Shown in pieces: positions 44,788 through 54,511 of a stretch of 64,000 nucleotides of DNA. The DNA is taken from positions 310,001 to 374,000 of the forward strand of contig NZ_AUBI01000003.1 in NCBI RefSeq assembly GCF_000429165.1, in the 5' to 3' direction. The stretch's first letter is position 1, and each line of letters begins with the position of its first letter. Position numbers and translations under genes: made by a program. The notes under the pieces were generated by a model that saw only the letters and a program-made list of their open reading frames with translations, did not search any database and was not told where the DNA came from. This stretch comes from Acetobacter nitrogenifigens DSM 23921 = NBRC 105050 (GTDB lineage: Bacteria > Pseudomonadota > Alphaproteobacteria > Acetobacterales > Acetobacteraceae).

Positions 44788-46296
44788 ATGAAAGAGCAGC
44801 TTGTTTTTGCGGACGTCGATATTGATTTTCCTGTGAGCGATACGCGTCGAACGCTGTCGATCGTATCGCCGGGGCGGCAGCTCCTGCGGGAACCTTACCC
44901 GTATCTGCATACAGTTCTGGCTTCGATCGTATTTTCTGTCGACGCGGGCGCGGTTTTTCTGGCCTCGTTCTTGGCGTCCCACTTTGTGCTGGATATCCCG
45001 CTCGCGGGCGGTTTGATGCCCGCGACCGCAGCGGATTTTGTCGCGGCGCTAGCTTTCGTGCTGCTTCCAAAAAAACGCCCGTTGCTCGCATATCCGAAAA
45101 TTAAAAAATTCAATACGCAATTTCGGTATCTGGTCCCCGGGTTTCTTATGGCCTGCGTTGTAAACGCGGGGATGTTGATTGCGTTGCAGCGTCCGATCCT
45201 GGAGGCGTTTCGCCTTGCCGCATTGTGGGGCGCCGCCGCTGCCATAGCGCTGCTGGTCGGCCGTGCGGCGATCGCGCTGGCGCTGGCGAGTTCATTCGTC
45301 ACGGTTAAGCTTCAGAGGAAAATCGCCATTGTCGGCGGCGGCTCGATGGCGTTTGCGCTGGCCGGTCGCATTTCGGCTGATGGTGCTGGCGCAAACGGCG
45401 CCTATGGCCTTATGGGGATTTTCAACAATGTATCGGGATCTGCCGGGTTGGACGGAGATCTGGACGATCTTGTTGAAAAGTGCCGTGTAGAGGGAGCGCA
45501 TGCGATTATTCTCGCCATGCCCGACAACGGTTCCGCGAAGGGCGGCGTGCGTGACGTCAGTTACAAGCTTCGTAAAGTTCTTTCTGATATATACATCGTG
45601 CCGAACCTCGTTAGCGGCGTGGACTCGGCCCTGCCTGTCGAATATCTGGGGCCGCATCCGCTGTTCATCCTGCAGCGGCGTCCGTTGTCCGATATGCAGA
45701 ACTTTCAAAAAATGGCGTTTGATTTCGTATTTGCGCTTGTCGCGGCGATACTGCTTTCCCCGCTGCTGCTTGCCATAGCCCTGATCGTGAAATTGGATTC
45801 CCCTGGGCCGGTTTTCTTTCGTCAGCCCAGACGCGGGTGCAACGAAAAGCGTTTCATGGTGTTCAAGTTTCGCTCAATGCGAACGGAAATGTCCGATTTG
45901 GGAGCGGCGCGGCAGACCAGCCGGAACGATCCCCGGGTCACGCGCGTCGGCAAGTGGCTGCGTAAACTCAGCCTCGACGAATTGCCGCAACTGTTCAACG
46001 TTCTGGCGGGGGACATGTCTCTTGTCGGTCCTCGTCCGCACGCTCCGCAGACGCGTGCGGGCGGTCATCTTCTGGACGATGCGCTTGCGGACTACGTCCT
46101 TCGTTATCACGTGAAGCCGGGCATAACCGGGTGGGCGCAGGTCAACGGCGCGCGCGGAGAGCTTGTGACAGTCGGTGATCTTGAACGGCGCGTAAAATAC
46201 GACCTTGACTACATCCGCCGCTGGTCGCTGTTTTTCGATGTGAAGATTATCTTCCTTACGGTCGTTCGGGAGATTTTCAGCCGCCATGCGTTCTAA
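44788..46296 (+). CDS. Exopolysaccharide priming sugar transferase (GumD/WcaJ-like)
   Basis: A 502-residue polyisoprenyl-phosphate hexose-1-phosphate transferase that starts repeat-unit assembly by moving sugar-1-P to undecaprenyl phosphate. Four N-terminal hydrophobic helices and a nucleotide-binding-like CoA-type fold ([18 protein letters not shown]) are followed by the catalytic domain from about residue 305: [30 protein letters not shown], then [27 protein letters not shown] and [17 protein letters not shown] precedes the ATG. It leads a six-gene operon and overlaps the next gene by 11 bases. Confidence 0.94.
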   Translation: MKEQLVFADVDIDFPVSDTRRTLSIVSPGRQLLREPYPYLHTVLASIVFSVDAGAVFLASFLASHFVLDIPLAGGLMPATAADFVAALAFVLLPKKRPLLAYPKIKKFNTQFRYLVPGFLMACVVNAGMLIALQRPILEAFRLAALWGAAAAIALLVGRAAIALALASSFVTVKLQRKIAIVGGGSMAFALAGRISADGAGANGAYGLMGIFNNVSGSAGLDGDLDDLVEKCRVEGAHAIILAMPDNGSAKGGVRDVSYKLRKVLSDIYIVPNLVSGVDSALPVEYLGPHPLFILQRRPLSDMQNFQKMAFDFVFALVAAILLSPLLLAIALIVKLDSPGPVFFRQPRRGCNEKRFMVFKFRSMRTEMSDLGAARQTSRNDPRVTRVGKWLRKLSLDELPQLFNVLAGDMSLVGPRPHAPQTRAGGHLLDDALADYVLRYHVKPGITGWAQVNGARGELVTVGDLERRVKYDLDYIRRWSLFFDVKIIFLTVVREIFSRHAF

Positions 46297-47122
46297 TCTG
46301 GCGACCGCCGCGGACCCGGCGTTTACCTCACCTCCGGATGACGTTGCGCCGCCCCCGGCTATCGACGTCATGGGTTTGGGGCTCCAGATGATCACGCGTG
46401 AGGAGATCGTCGATCGCGTGGTGGGGGCCGTGCGCGCGGGTCGCGCCTTGCGCGTGATCAACGCCAACGCCCATTGCGTCACCCTCGCGCAGCGTCGCCC
46501 ATGGCTGCGTCGGATGTTCCAGGATTCGGAAATCAGATTTTGCGACGGCGCGGGCGTTCAGCTTGCTTCGCTGTTCCTGACGGGACGCAGGCCGCCACGC
46601 ACCACGCCGCCAGAATGGGTTGGCCCGTCGCTCGAGCGTTTGGGTGACGATGCGTCAGTGTTTTGGCTCGGCGGAACGCAGGAGGCGGCCGAGTCCGCCG
46701 CGCAGATATACAGCGCGCGATATGGTTGCAGGACGGCGGGCGCGCATGGAGGTTTCTTTGACGCGACGCCCGGTTCCCCGGACTCGGAAAAAGTGCTGCA
46801 GGAGATTCAGCAGGCTCGGCCTTCCGTCCTGCTATTGAATATGGGCATGCCGCGTCAGGAACGCTGGCTTTTTGATAACTGGAGCCGACTGCCGCCCATG
46901 GTCGCCATTACAGCCGGAGCGCTGGTCGATCACGCGGCTGGCCGGGTCTCCCGTCCTCCACGTTGGGTCGCTGATATGGGGCTGGAGTGGCTGGTGCGCC
47001 TCGTGCGCGAACCGAGACGTTTGTGGCGTCGCTATCTGCTCGGGTTGCCTGTTTTCGGCCTTTACGTGCTGCGCTGGAAACTGTTCGGGCGCCGATCGGC
47101 CCGGGCTGCGGAGGCTTTGTGA
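46286..47122 (+). CDS. WecG/TagA/CpsF family glycosyltransferase (GumM-like)
   Basis: A 278-residue glycosyltransferase (GT26). Family motifs seen are VINANAHCVTLAQRRP, FCDGAGVQLASLFL, VFWLGGTQE and LLLNMGMPRQERWLFDN, then AGALVDHAAGRVSRPPRWVADMGLEWLVRLVREPRRLWRRY. In xanthan and acetan clusters such enzymes add a sugar to the lipid-linked intermediate. Here the donor is unknown. Confidence 0.93.
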   Translation: MRSNLATAADPAFTSPPDDVAPPPAIDVMGLGLQMITREEIVDRVVGAVRAGRALRVINANAHCVTLAQRRPWLRRMFQDSEIRFCDGAGVQLASLFLTGRRPPRTTPPEWVGPSLERLGDDASVFWLGGTQEAAESAAQIYSARYGCRTAGAHGGFFDATPGSPDSEKVLQEIQQARPSVLLLNMGMPRQERWLFDNWSRLPPMVAITAGALVDHAAGRVSRPPRWVADMGLEWLVRLVREPRRLWRRYLLGLPVFGLYVLRWKLFGRRSARAAEAL

Positions 47123-47173
47123 TCTCTGACGACGAAACTCGAACCGACCTCACGCAGGAAAGGAACCGTCGCC

Positions 47174-49339
47174 ATGGGCTTTGAACGAGAACTGGACCAT
47201 CCCTTCGACAATGGCGCGGCGTATCATCGTCAACCGGTGGACGGGTATGCGGTCATGTGGCGCTATGTCGGGGTCATGTCGCGCCATCGCGCGTTGTTCG
47301 CCAGTGTCTTCGCCGTTGCGTTTTTGGGCGGTACCGGGGTTGTCTTTTCTCTGAAGCGATCATTCGTTTCCACGGCCACGGTCGTCGTGACAGCGCCTGT
47401 CGATGACCCGTTCAGCCAGACCGCGCAGGGCGGAAAGACGCTTGAGGACGATGAGCTTGCGACGCAGGCGGAACTGATTCAGTCACGCGACGTCGCCGAA
47501 CTCGTCCTCAAGCAGATTCCGCCGTCAGAAGGTGGGCATAAGGGCGGCCTGCGCGCCGCGCTGTGTTCACACGGCCTGAAGTTTGCCTGCCCCGCGCCTG
47601 CCCCTTCGGAACAGCAGGGGCAGCTTGAACACGACGCACGTATCGACGGGCTCCTGACGACGATCACGGTGGAGCCGCAGCCGCATTCCCGCGTCATCGC
47701 CCTGAGCGCCAAAGCCGACACGGCGGATGCTGCGGCGTCGATCGCCAACGCGTTTATCAGCAGCTATCAGCAGGTGTCGCTGACGCAACAGCGCGGGGAT
47801 CTGGCGCGAGACGCGGAGTGGCTGGATGAGCGGACCTCGGCGCTGCGGCGGCGCTGGGTGGAGGCGGAGAAAGCGGCGAGCGACTTCAACGCCCAGCACG
47901 GCCTGACCAACCTCGACGGCGATTCTCCGCTCGTCGGGCACGAAATCGCGACCATGGCGGCCAGCCTCAATCAGGCGCAGGCGCGATACGCCGCCGCTCA
48001 GGCGCGCATGGAAGTGCTGAACGAGGTGAAAGCGAACGGCGACCCGCGTTCCATCATCGCCCTTGGCGATCAGCCGCTGCTCGTGGCTTCGGCAAACGCG
48101 CTGATGCAGGCGGAAGCCGCAAGAGCGCAGAAGATCGGATCGTTCGGGCCGAACCACCCGGACGTCGTCGGATTGACGGGACAGGTCGCCGCTGCGAAGG
48201 CCAGTCTCGCCGCGGAAACGCGGCAGGCTCTGGGATCGGTTAACGCGGAACTGGTGGCGTCCCGCGCGGAGGTCGCGCAGCTTACCCGCTCGCTCGACGC
48301 GCTGCGTGGCAGCTACACCGGGCAGGGGGCGGCGCAGGCGGAATATCGCACGCTGCGTCAGGACGCTGACAGCGCGAAGAGCGTTTACGAAGCTTTCCTC
48401 GATCGCGCCAAGGAATTCGCCGACCGTGCGGCTTTGCTGCGGCCGCCGGTCGCGTTTGTTTCACACGCGGCGGTCCCGGCCGCGCCGACATTCCCCAATC
48501 GTAAAAAGCTCGAACTTGGCGTCATCGTTCTGGGCCTTATTTCGGCGAGCGCCGCCGTTGCGCTACGGGCCATGCTGTCGTCCGGCTTCACGGATATCGA
48601 AGAATTGCGTCGCTTCGGGGGGCTGCGCCTTCTGGCTGTGTTGCCGAAGACGCGTGGCCTTGCGAGGGCCAGCGGCAAGCTTTCGGTCGGCCAGAGTTAT
48701 TCGCCGATCGGCGATGCGGCGCGCGGCCTGTTGACCCAACTGTCCCTCATGCGCGCAAGCGGTGACGCCGACGACAGGATCGTCGCTGTGACGTCGCCAA
48801 CGTCAGGGGACGGCAAAAGCACGCTGGTGTCTTGGCTCGCGGCGACGGTGCAGGCTGGTGGGCAGGATGTGCTGGTGATCGGCGACGCGGCTGGCCGCAG
48901 CACCGTTGGTCATGGGCTATGGGACGTCGCTTCCGGGCGCGCGACGGCTGACGAAGCGATAGAGCGTGACGCCACAACCGGCGTCGACGTGCTGTGGGGC
49001 GGGGATCTCAGCGCGTTCGACCCGTCGGGCGTCGACAAGCTTCGCGCCGTGCTGCGGGGGCTGTCGTCACGCTACCGCATGATCGTGATCGACGCGCCGT
49101 CGCTCATGGTGAACCCGGACGGCCTCGTGCTGGCGTCCATCGCTGATCAGGCGTTGTTCGTCTGCCGCTGGAACGATACATCCCGCCGCGACGCCGCCCT
49201 GTGCATCGAGCGGCTGCGTCATTACGGCGTGCGCGTAAGCGGGCTGGTTTTGAACGCCGCTGAAGGTCGCGCCGCCGGAGTGTCTCCTGACGGGCAGGCG
49301 CCGCGCGCCTCCGTCGGCCTGCTTCAGCATTTCAGATAG
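47174..49339 (+). CDS. Wzc/GumC-like polysaccharide co-polymerase with ATPase-like domain
   Basis: A 721-residue protein: an N-terminal Wzz domain with a transmembrane helix (about residues 40-58), long periplasmic coiled-coil (about 160-400), a second helix (about 440-465), then a BY-kinase-like domain with Walker A TSPTSGDGKSTLVSW and a Walker B-like MIVIDAPSLM. The Walker A' strand reads DVLVIGDAAGRST, lacking the usual Asp-x-Asp-x-Arg pattern, and there is no C-terminal tyrosine cluster. It likely controls chain length but may not be an active tyrosine kinase. Confidence 0.88.
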   Translation: MGFERELDHPFDNGAAYHRQPVDGYAVMWRYVGVMSRHRALFASVFAVAFLGGTGVVFSLKRSFVSTATVVVTAPVDDPFSQTAQGGKTLEDDELATQAELIQSRDVAELVLKQIPPSEGGHKGGLRAALCSHGLKFACPAPAPSEQQGQLEHDARIDGLLTTITVEPQPHSRVIALSAKADTADAAASIANAFISSYQQVSLTQQRGDLARDAEWLDERTSALRRRWVEAEKAASDFNAQHGLTNLDGDSPLVGHEIATMAASLNQAQARYAAAQARMEVLNEVKANGDPRSIIALGDQPLLVASANALMQAEAARAQKIGSFGPNHPDVVGLTGQVAAAKASLAAETRQALGSVNAELVASRAEVAQLTRSLDALRGSYTGQGAAQAEYRTLRQDADSAKSVYEAFLDRAKEFADRAALLRPPVAFVSHAAVPAAPTFPNRKKLELGVIVLGLISASAAVALRAMLSSGFTDIEELRRFGGLRLLAVLPKTRGLARASGKLSVGQSYSPIGDAARGLLTQLSLMRASGDADDRIVAVTSPTSGDGKSTLVSWLAATVQAGGQDVLVIGDAAGRSTVGHGLWDVASGRATADEAIERDATTGVDVLWGGDLSAFDPSGVDKLRAVLRGLSSRYRMIVIDAPSLMVNPDGLVLASIADQALFVCRWNDTSRRDAALCIERLRHYGVRVSGLVLNAAEGRAAGVSPDGQAPRASVGLLQHFR

Positions 49340-49354
49340 AAACCAGGATAATTC

Positions 49355-50512
49355 GTGAAAATCGTTCATGTCGTCAGGCAGTTCAGTCCTTCGGTCGGCG
49401 GCCTAGAGGATTCCGTTCGTCAGCTCGCGGCTCTGCAACGTCGCGAACTGGGGCTCGACACTCGGGTCGTGACGCTCAACCGTGTTTTTAACAGGCCGGG
49501 CGTTCTCGCAGATGAGGATGAGGTGGACGGCGTGCCCGTGCGCCGCGTTCCGTGGCGCGGTTCTACGCGCTATCCGCTTGCGCCGTCGGCTTTGCAGGCG
49601 CTTGGCGACGCCGATCTGATTCATGTCCATGCGATCGATTTCTTTTTCGATTATTTTGCTGCGACGACGTGGTTGCACCGCAAACCGATGATCGTTTCGA
49701 CGCATGGCGGTTTCTTTCATACCGGCGCGTTCTCCCGGTTAAAAAAACTGTGGTTCTCTACACTCACGCGAATGAGCATACGTGCTTACGATGCAGTGAT
49801 TGCGTGCAGTGAAAACGACGCCGACATTTTCCGTCGTATTGCGGGAACAAGGCTGATGACGATCGAAAACGGCGTCAATCAGCAGAAATTTTTCGACGCC
49901 TCATCCCCGTCTCCGCGTCGAACCATCGTCTCTTTCGGTCGCTTCGCCAGCCATAAACGGCCTGATCTACTGTTTCCTCTTCTTGTCGCGTTGAAGAGAA
50001 AGAATCCGGATTGGTCTATGGTCATCGCCGGACGTCCGGCTGACGTCTCCACGGAAGATTTGCGTCGTATGGCGCAGGATGCGCAGGTCGCCTCGTCCGT
50101 GCGATTTGTGGTTGATCCCGACGACGAGACGCTGCGGGAGACAATCGGAGAAGCTAGTTATTTTGCAAGTCTTTCCGAACATGAAGGATTTGGTCTGGCT
50201 GCTGTGGAGGCGATGTCTGCTGGCCTGACGCCGCTTCTGAGTCCGATCCCTCCGTTTCGCCGCCTTGTCGCCCAGACTGGTGTGGGTGTGCTGGTTGATC
50301 CGGCCGATCTGGACGAGGCGGCCATACGGATTGAAGCGGCGCATGTTGAGGACGAGGCCGCAGCTTCGGTAGTGCGACGACTGGCGATGCAAGGGGCGGA
50401 ACCTTACGACTGGCGAAGCGTCGCGCAACGTTACGCCAACGTATATCAAGATATTTTGAGGCCGTCCGGGCATGCGTCCCTTCGAGGCGCGAGCGTGCAA
50501 GGGCGGTCCTAA
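49355..50512 (+). CDS. Glycosyltransferase family 4 (GumH-like)
   Basis: A 385-residue GT-B glycosyltransferase. It begins VKIVHVVRQFSPSVGGLEDSVRQLA (glycine-rich acceptor loop). The C-terminal donor domain has VSFGRFASHKRPDLLFPLL and the family GT4 acidic motif ASLSEHEGFGLAAVEAMSAGL. It may be a mannosyltransferase as in xanthan synthesis, by position. GTG start, 15 bases after the co-polymerase gene. Confidence 0.92.
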   Translation: MKIVHVVRQFSPSVGGLEDSVRQLAALQRRELGLDTRVVTLNRVFNRPGVLADEDEVDGVPVRRVPWRGSTRYPLAPSALQALGDADLIHVHAIDFFFDYFAATTWLHRKPMIVSTHGGFFHTGAFSRLKKLWFSTLTRMSIRAYDAVIACSENDADIFRRIAGTRLMTIENGVNQQKFFDASSPSPRRTIVSFGRFASHKRPDLLFPLLVALKRKNPDWSMVIAGRPADVSTEDLRRMAQDAQVASSVRFVVDPDDETLRETIGEASYFASLSEHEGFGLAAVEAMSAGLTPLLSPIPPFRRLVAQTGVGVLVDPADLDEAAIRIEAAHVEDEAAASVVRRLAMQGAEPYDWRSVAQRYANVYQDILRPSGHASLRGASVQGRS

Positions 50513-50514
50513 AG

Positions 50515-51849
50515 TTGGGGGCAAGCACGTGGACCTGTGTGCGTGTTCTTGCGGCGTTCGGAGGGATCGTCATGACTGTCGCGGCATCGTCCGAAGCGAA
50601 AGCGCAGTTGATCGAACGTTATTTCCCATCTGATCTTCCCGGATACGGCCCAGATACGACAGGATCGGTGGTGATGCGACAGATGATCGAGAACTCCCAG
50701 CCCGGCATCCCGGTCCATGATTTCATCATTCGACCGAAGGTCAGCCAGTCCGTCGGCTACAACGCAAACGTTCTAGCCACGCCGGGAACTGGCAGTGCGC
50801 AGCTTGATACTTCCGCAAGCCTGCGGGTGAATTCCGACTGGCGGCGCAACGCTGCGGGCGTATCGGTCGGCGTCGCGAACAAGGCTTATCCTTCATTGTC
50901 GCAGGCGGGCTACACCAACTGGAACGTCGGCGCCGGTGGCGCGCTGGATATCGGTCGGGACAGGGTTTCGCTAGGATATTCTCATAGCGCGCAACATCTT
51001 TCTGCGACGGATCTGGGTAATTTCGGCGTCGCTTATCCGGTGCCCTATGCCGTGGACGACCTCCGCATCGGATATACGAAAACATGGGGTCGGTTCTCGC
51101 TGATTCCTGGCGCCGCATGGGACGATTATTCGTTCGGGAGCGCCACCGGTCCCGTCGCCTATGATTCGCGAGATTTCCACTCCGTCAGCCACCAGACGGA
51201 ATCGCAGATGCTTCAGTCGCGGTTCGCAATATCCCAGGGCGACGCCGTCGTGGCGATTTTGCGAGCGTCGGAAGCGCAATTCGTCAAAGGGGGCGGGACG
51301 TCATCGAACTACATCGATGGCGGCGGGTTCGTCGGCGTCGATCTGCGTTCCGACGCCGTCCTGCAATATCGCGCGCTCGTCGGGGGAGAGACGCGTCACT
51401 TCACCAACGCTTCGACCAGAGCGATCGTGACGCCGACCGCCGAGGTTGACGTCATCTGGACGCCTGGGCGCCGCAACACCATCACCCTGACGGGGTGGCG
51501 GGGCATTTTCGATCCGACGTCCCCGTTCTCGCGCAACCAGACGGCGTCCAGCATCAGGTTGCAGTTCGACCGCGAACTTCACCATGATCTTTACCTGCGC
51601 GGGTTCGCAAGCGCCGCGAAAACCGTGTCGCGTTCCAGCGACGTCGACGGCCCGGATCGACGCCAGACCCAATTCACCTTTGGCGTCGGCGTCAACTGGA
51701 AGATCAATCGCGACTTCACGGCGTCGCTGAACTACAGCCACATGAACAGCTATTCCCATTACGGAGTGGCGCAGACGACCAGCTATGGCGTCAGCCGCTC
51801 CACATACGCCGCGAACGCGGTCATTCTGTCCTTGAGCTTCGCGCGATGA
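50515..51849 (+). CDS. Outer-membrane beta-barrel protein of the polysaccharide operon
   Basis: A 444-residue exported protein with a signal peptide (VRVLAAFGGIVMTVAASSEAKA), then a series of alternating strands such as VSVGVANKAYPSL, GALDIGRDRVSLGYSHSAQH and FTFGVGVNWKINRDFTASLNYS, ending in an aromatic-free SLSFAR. It resembles the BBP2-type outer-membrane barrels linked with GumB-like genes. It may form the exit pore or a surface anchor. The start is uncertain (TTG at 50515 or GTG at 50539). The stop overlaps the next ATG by 4 bases. Confidence 0.82.
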   Translation: MGASTWTCVRVLAAFGGIVMTVAASSEAKAQLIERYFPSDLPGYGPDTTGSVVMRQMIENSQPGIPVHDFIIRPKVSQSVGYNANVLATPGTGSAQLDTSASLRVNSDWRRNAAGVSVGVANKAYPSLSQAGYTNWNVGAGGALDIGRDRVSLGYSHSAQHLSATDLGNFGVAYPVPYAVDDLRIGYTKTWGRFSLIPGAAWDDYSFGSATGPVAYDSRDFHSVSHQTESQMLQSRFAISQGDAVVAILRASEAQFVKGGGTSSNYIDGGGFVGVDLRSDAVLQYRALVGGETRHFTNASTRAIVTPTAEVDVIWTPGRRNTITLTGWRGIFDPTSPFSRNQTASSIRLQFDRELHHDLYLRGFASAAKTVSRSSDVDGPDRRQTQFTFGVGVNWKINRDFTASLNYSHMNSYSHYGVAQTTSYGVSRSTYAANAVILSLSFAR

Positions 51850-52559
51850 CGGTGCGGAGTGGAGAGCGGACGGCGCGGCGCGTCACTCGTCACCCAGTTG
51901 AGAAGGGCATCGTTCGTCGCATGACCATCACTTTCGCTTTCCCGACGTCGAAGCGTGTAACGCCGGTCGGCTCCAGCCGCCGCAGAGGCGATGGTCGTTT
52001 TGCCGCAAGGGCGCTGATTTTGCTCAGCGTGCTGGGCGCCGCCGCCTGTTCGGCGCCGGGCAATCTCCAGCCGTTGCCGCCGCCGCCCGCGTCGTATCTT
52101 CTGGGGGCAGGAGATACGCTACGCATCCTGACGTATAACGATCCGCAATTAAGCAATTCGTTCACGGTTAGCGACGCGGGGACGATCGGGTTTCCGTTGG
52201 TCGGGCCGGTGAAAGCGGCAGGAAAGACGCCCGACCAGCTTGCCGCCGATCTGTCCGGCGTGCTGGGACAGCGCGGCGTCCTCAATCATCCCAGCGTGTC
52301 CGTGGAAATTGCGCAGTACCGACCGATCTTCGTTCTCGGAGAGGTGGCGAAACCGGGTCAGTATCCCTACAGCCCTGGCATGACCATGCAGTCGGCTGTC
52401 GCGCTCGCCGGAGGGTACTCTTACCGGGCGGTCACCGATATGGCGGGCGCAGTGCGAACGGAAGGCATGCAGGGCGGGCGGCCGGTCACGGGCAGCGTCA
52501 AACCGGCGAGCCTGCTGGCGCCCGGAGATGTGGTGACCGTGTACGAGCGGTATTTCTGA
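51846..52559 (+). CDS. Wza/GumB-like polysaccharide export lipoprotein
   Basis: A 237-residue export protein. A lipobox (ALILLSVLGAAACSAP) comes after a long basic N-terminus. The Poly_export domain is clear: YLLGAGDTLRILTYNDPQLS, VSDAGTIGFPLVGPVKAAGKT, then a SLBB-type part (RPIFVLGEVAKPGQYPYSPGM). It is a short form like GumB, without the C-terminal transmembrane helix of E. coli Wza. The true start may be the ATG at 51921. Last gene of the operon. Confidence 0.9.
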   Translation: MTVRSGERTARRVTRHPVEKGIVRRMTITFAFPTSKRVTPVGSSRRRGDGRFAARALILLSVLGAAACSAPGNLQPLPPPPASYLLGAGDTLRILTYNDPQLSNSFTVSDAGTIGFPLVGPVKAAGKTPDQLAADLSGVLGQRGVLNHPSVSVEIAQYRPIFVLGEVAKPGQYPYSPGMTMQSAVALAGGYSYRAVTDMAGAVRTEGMQGGRPVTGSVKPASLLAPGDVVTVYERYF

Positions 52560-52577
52560 GCGGTTGGCGGACGCCCG

Positions 52578-52772
52578 TCAGAAGACAAGCCAAACCAGAA
52601 AGGCCCAGAACGGCGTGCAGATAAGCACGCCTATAGCCAATCCCCGGAAAAGTGTTCGCTCCTGCCCACGTTTCCGTCTTGCGTGTTCGACCAGTTGGGT
52701 CGGTCGTCGGGCGAGCGCCTCTTCCGCCGCCTTGAAGGCGGACCAACTTGCTTGGTTCTGCTGATACGGCAT
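52578..52772 (-). CDS. Small membrane protein, hypothetical
   Basis: A 64-residue protein with a charged, helical N-terminal part (AFKAAEEALARRPTQLVEHARRKRG) and one C-terminal transmembrane helix (LAIGVLICTPFWAFLVWLVF). ATG at 52772; a TTG four codons earlier is possible. It converges with the export gene. No family recognised. Confidence 0.5.
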   Translation of the reverse strand: MPYQQNQASWSAFKAAEEALARRPTQLVEHARRKRGQERTLFRGLAIGVLICTPFWAFLVWLVF

Positions 52773-52931
52773 TTTGAAGTCCAAGGGGCGTCGCTTTAAT
52801 TCAGTGATAGACCAGTTTGATGGATAAAAATCATTAATTTTCCGTCCATGTGGTTTCGGGGCGCTATGGAAACAGCGCGCCTGAACGGCTCTTCAATTCC
52901 GTCACGCGAAAAAATGCTTTAGGAGCACGCT

Positions 52932-52951
52932 GCGGCCCCGGCCCGGGCCGC
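52932..52951 (+). promoter_or_regulatory. GC-rich hairpin in the purB leader
   Basis: GCGGCCC at 52932-52938 pairs with GGGCCGC at 52945-52951, 33 bases before the purB ATG. No T-tract follows. It may shape the leader of the purine transcript; the role is unknown. Confidence 0.35.
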
Positions 52952-52983
52952 GATCCGTCTGAGGTTTAAGGGAGACCCGTTTC

Positions 52984-54333
52984 ATGGTGCCGCGTTATTC
53001 GAGACCCGCGATGTCGGCCATTTGGGCCCCCGAAAACCGCTATCGGATCTGGTTCGAGATCGAGGCGCTGGCTTGCGAGGCGATGGCGGAGCTGGGCGAG
53101 ATTCCGAAGGAGTCCGCCCGTACGATCCGCGAGCGTGGGGACGCGGCGATGGCCGCATTCTCCAGTGTCGACCTGGACCGGATCGACGCGATCGAGGCGG
53201 AGACCCGGCACGACGTCATCGCGTTCCTGACCTGGCTCGCCGAGAAGATCGGACCGGACAGCCGCTTTGTACATCTGGGGATGACGTCTTCCGACGTGCT
53301 GGACACCTGCCTCGCGGTGCAATTGACGCAGGCGACGGACATCCTGCTTGAAGGGCTGGACTCGGTTCTCGCCGCGCTGAAAAAACAGGCGTTCGCCCAT
53401 AAATACACGCTGACCATCGGTCGCAGCCACGCCATCCACGCCGAGCCGACCTCGTTCGGCCTGAAGATGGCAGGACATTACGCGGAGTTCGTTCGCAACC
53501 GGGAGCGCCTGCTGACGGCGCGCGCTGAAATTGCGACCTGCGCCATCTCCGGCGCTGTGGGCACGTTTGCGCATCTCGACCCGAAGATCGAGGAATTCGT
53601 CGCCGACAAGCTCGGGCTGAAGATTGAACCTGTGTCCACGCAGGTCATCCCGCGTGACCGCCATGCGGCCTATTTCTGCGCGCTCGCGGTCATTGCCAGC
53701 GGCATCGAGCGTCTGGCGACCGAAGTGCGTCATCTCCAGCGTTCGGAAGTGCGTGAAGCTGAGGAATTCTTCCATCCGGGGCAGAAGGGGTCCTCCGCGA
53801 TGCCCCACAAGCGTAACCCTGTGTTGTCAGAGAATCTGACGGGTCTCGCTCGCCTCATCCGCTCGCATGTCGTTCCGGCGCTCGAGAACGTCGCGCTGTG
53901 GCATGAGCGTGACATCAGCCACTCCGCCGTCGAACGCAATATCTGCCCGGACGGTACGATCGGACTCGATTTCGCGCTCGCGCGCCTCGCGGGGATGATG
54001 GACAAGCTGGTTGTTTATCCCGAGCAAATGGCGGCGAATCTGGAAAGCCTCGGGGGCGTCGTGCACTCGGGCGAGGTGCTTCTCGCGCTCGCCCGGGCTG
54101 GCGTGCTGCGCGAGGACGCGTACAGGATCGTCCAACGCTGCGCGATGGCGACCTGGACGAAGCTCGGCAAGCCGGACGGCCGCAGTTTCCGCGAAAATCT
54201 GGGCGACGATCCGGACATCGTGGGCAAGGTGGCGCCGGAAGTGCTCGACGCGGCGATGGACAGCCGCGCGCACCTGAAGGCGGTGGATGCGCGTTTCCGT
54301 CTCGTGTTCGGGGAACCCGGCCCGGCGGCCTGA
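52984..54333 (+). CDS. purB: Adenylosuccinate lyase
   Basis: A 449-residue fumarase-superfamily lyase that acts twice in purine synthesis, cleaving SAICAR and adenylosuccinate. It starts [18 protein letters not shown], has the [14 protein letters not shown] and [14 protein letters not shown] loops and the signature [11 protein letters not shown] with the catalytic Ser loop. GGGAG precedes the ATG. First gene of the purine cluster. Confidence 0.97.
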   Translation: MVPRYSRPAMSAIWAPENRYRIWFEIEALACEAMAELGEIPKESARTIRERGDAAMAAFSSVDLDRIDAIEAETRHDVIAFLTWLAEKIGPDSRFVHLGMTSSDVLDTCLAVQLTQATDILLEGLDSVLAALKKQAFAHKYTLTIGRSHAIHAEPTSFGLKMAGHYAEFVRNRERLLTARAEIATCAISGAVGTFAHLDPKIEEFVADKLGLKIEPVSTQVIPRDRHAAYFCALAVIASGIERLATEVRHLQRSEVREAEEFFHPGQKGSSAMPHKRNPVLSENLTGLARLIRSHVVPALENVALWHERDISHSAVERNICPDGTIGLDFALARLAGMMDKLVVYPEQMAANLESLGGVVHSGEVLLALARAGVLREDAYRIVQRCAMATWTKLGKPDGRSFRENLGDDPDIVGKVAPEVLDAAMDSRAHLKAVDARFRLVFGEPGPAA

Positions 54334-54511
54334 ACGGCGGTTGTGGGGGAGGGCGCGTGGTGAGCTTTCTCCCGCTGCGCCGTGCATGGGCTGTATCATC
54401 CGACGCGGAAGGCTGCTAAGAGGCTGCCCCAACGGGGCCCCCAAGCAGGGGCGACAACAGCACGGATTCTGCGCCTTGAAGCAGGCCCGTGCGCAGCCAG
54501 CAAGGATGACG

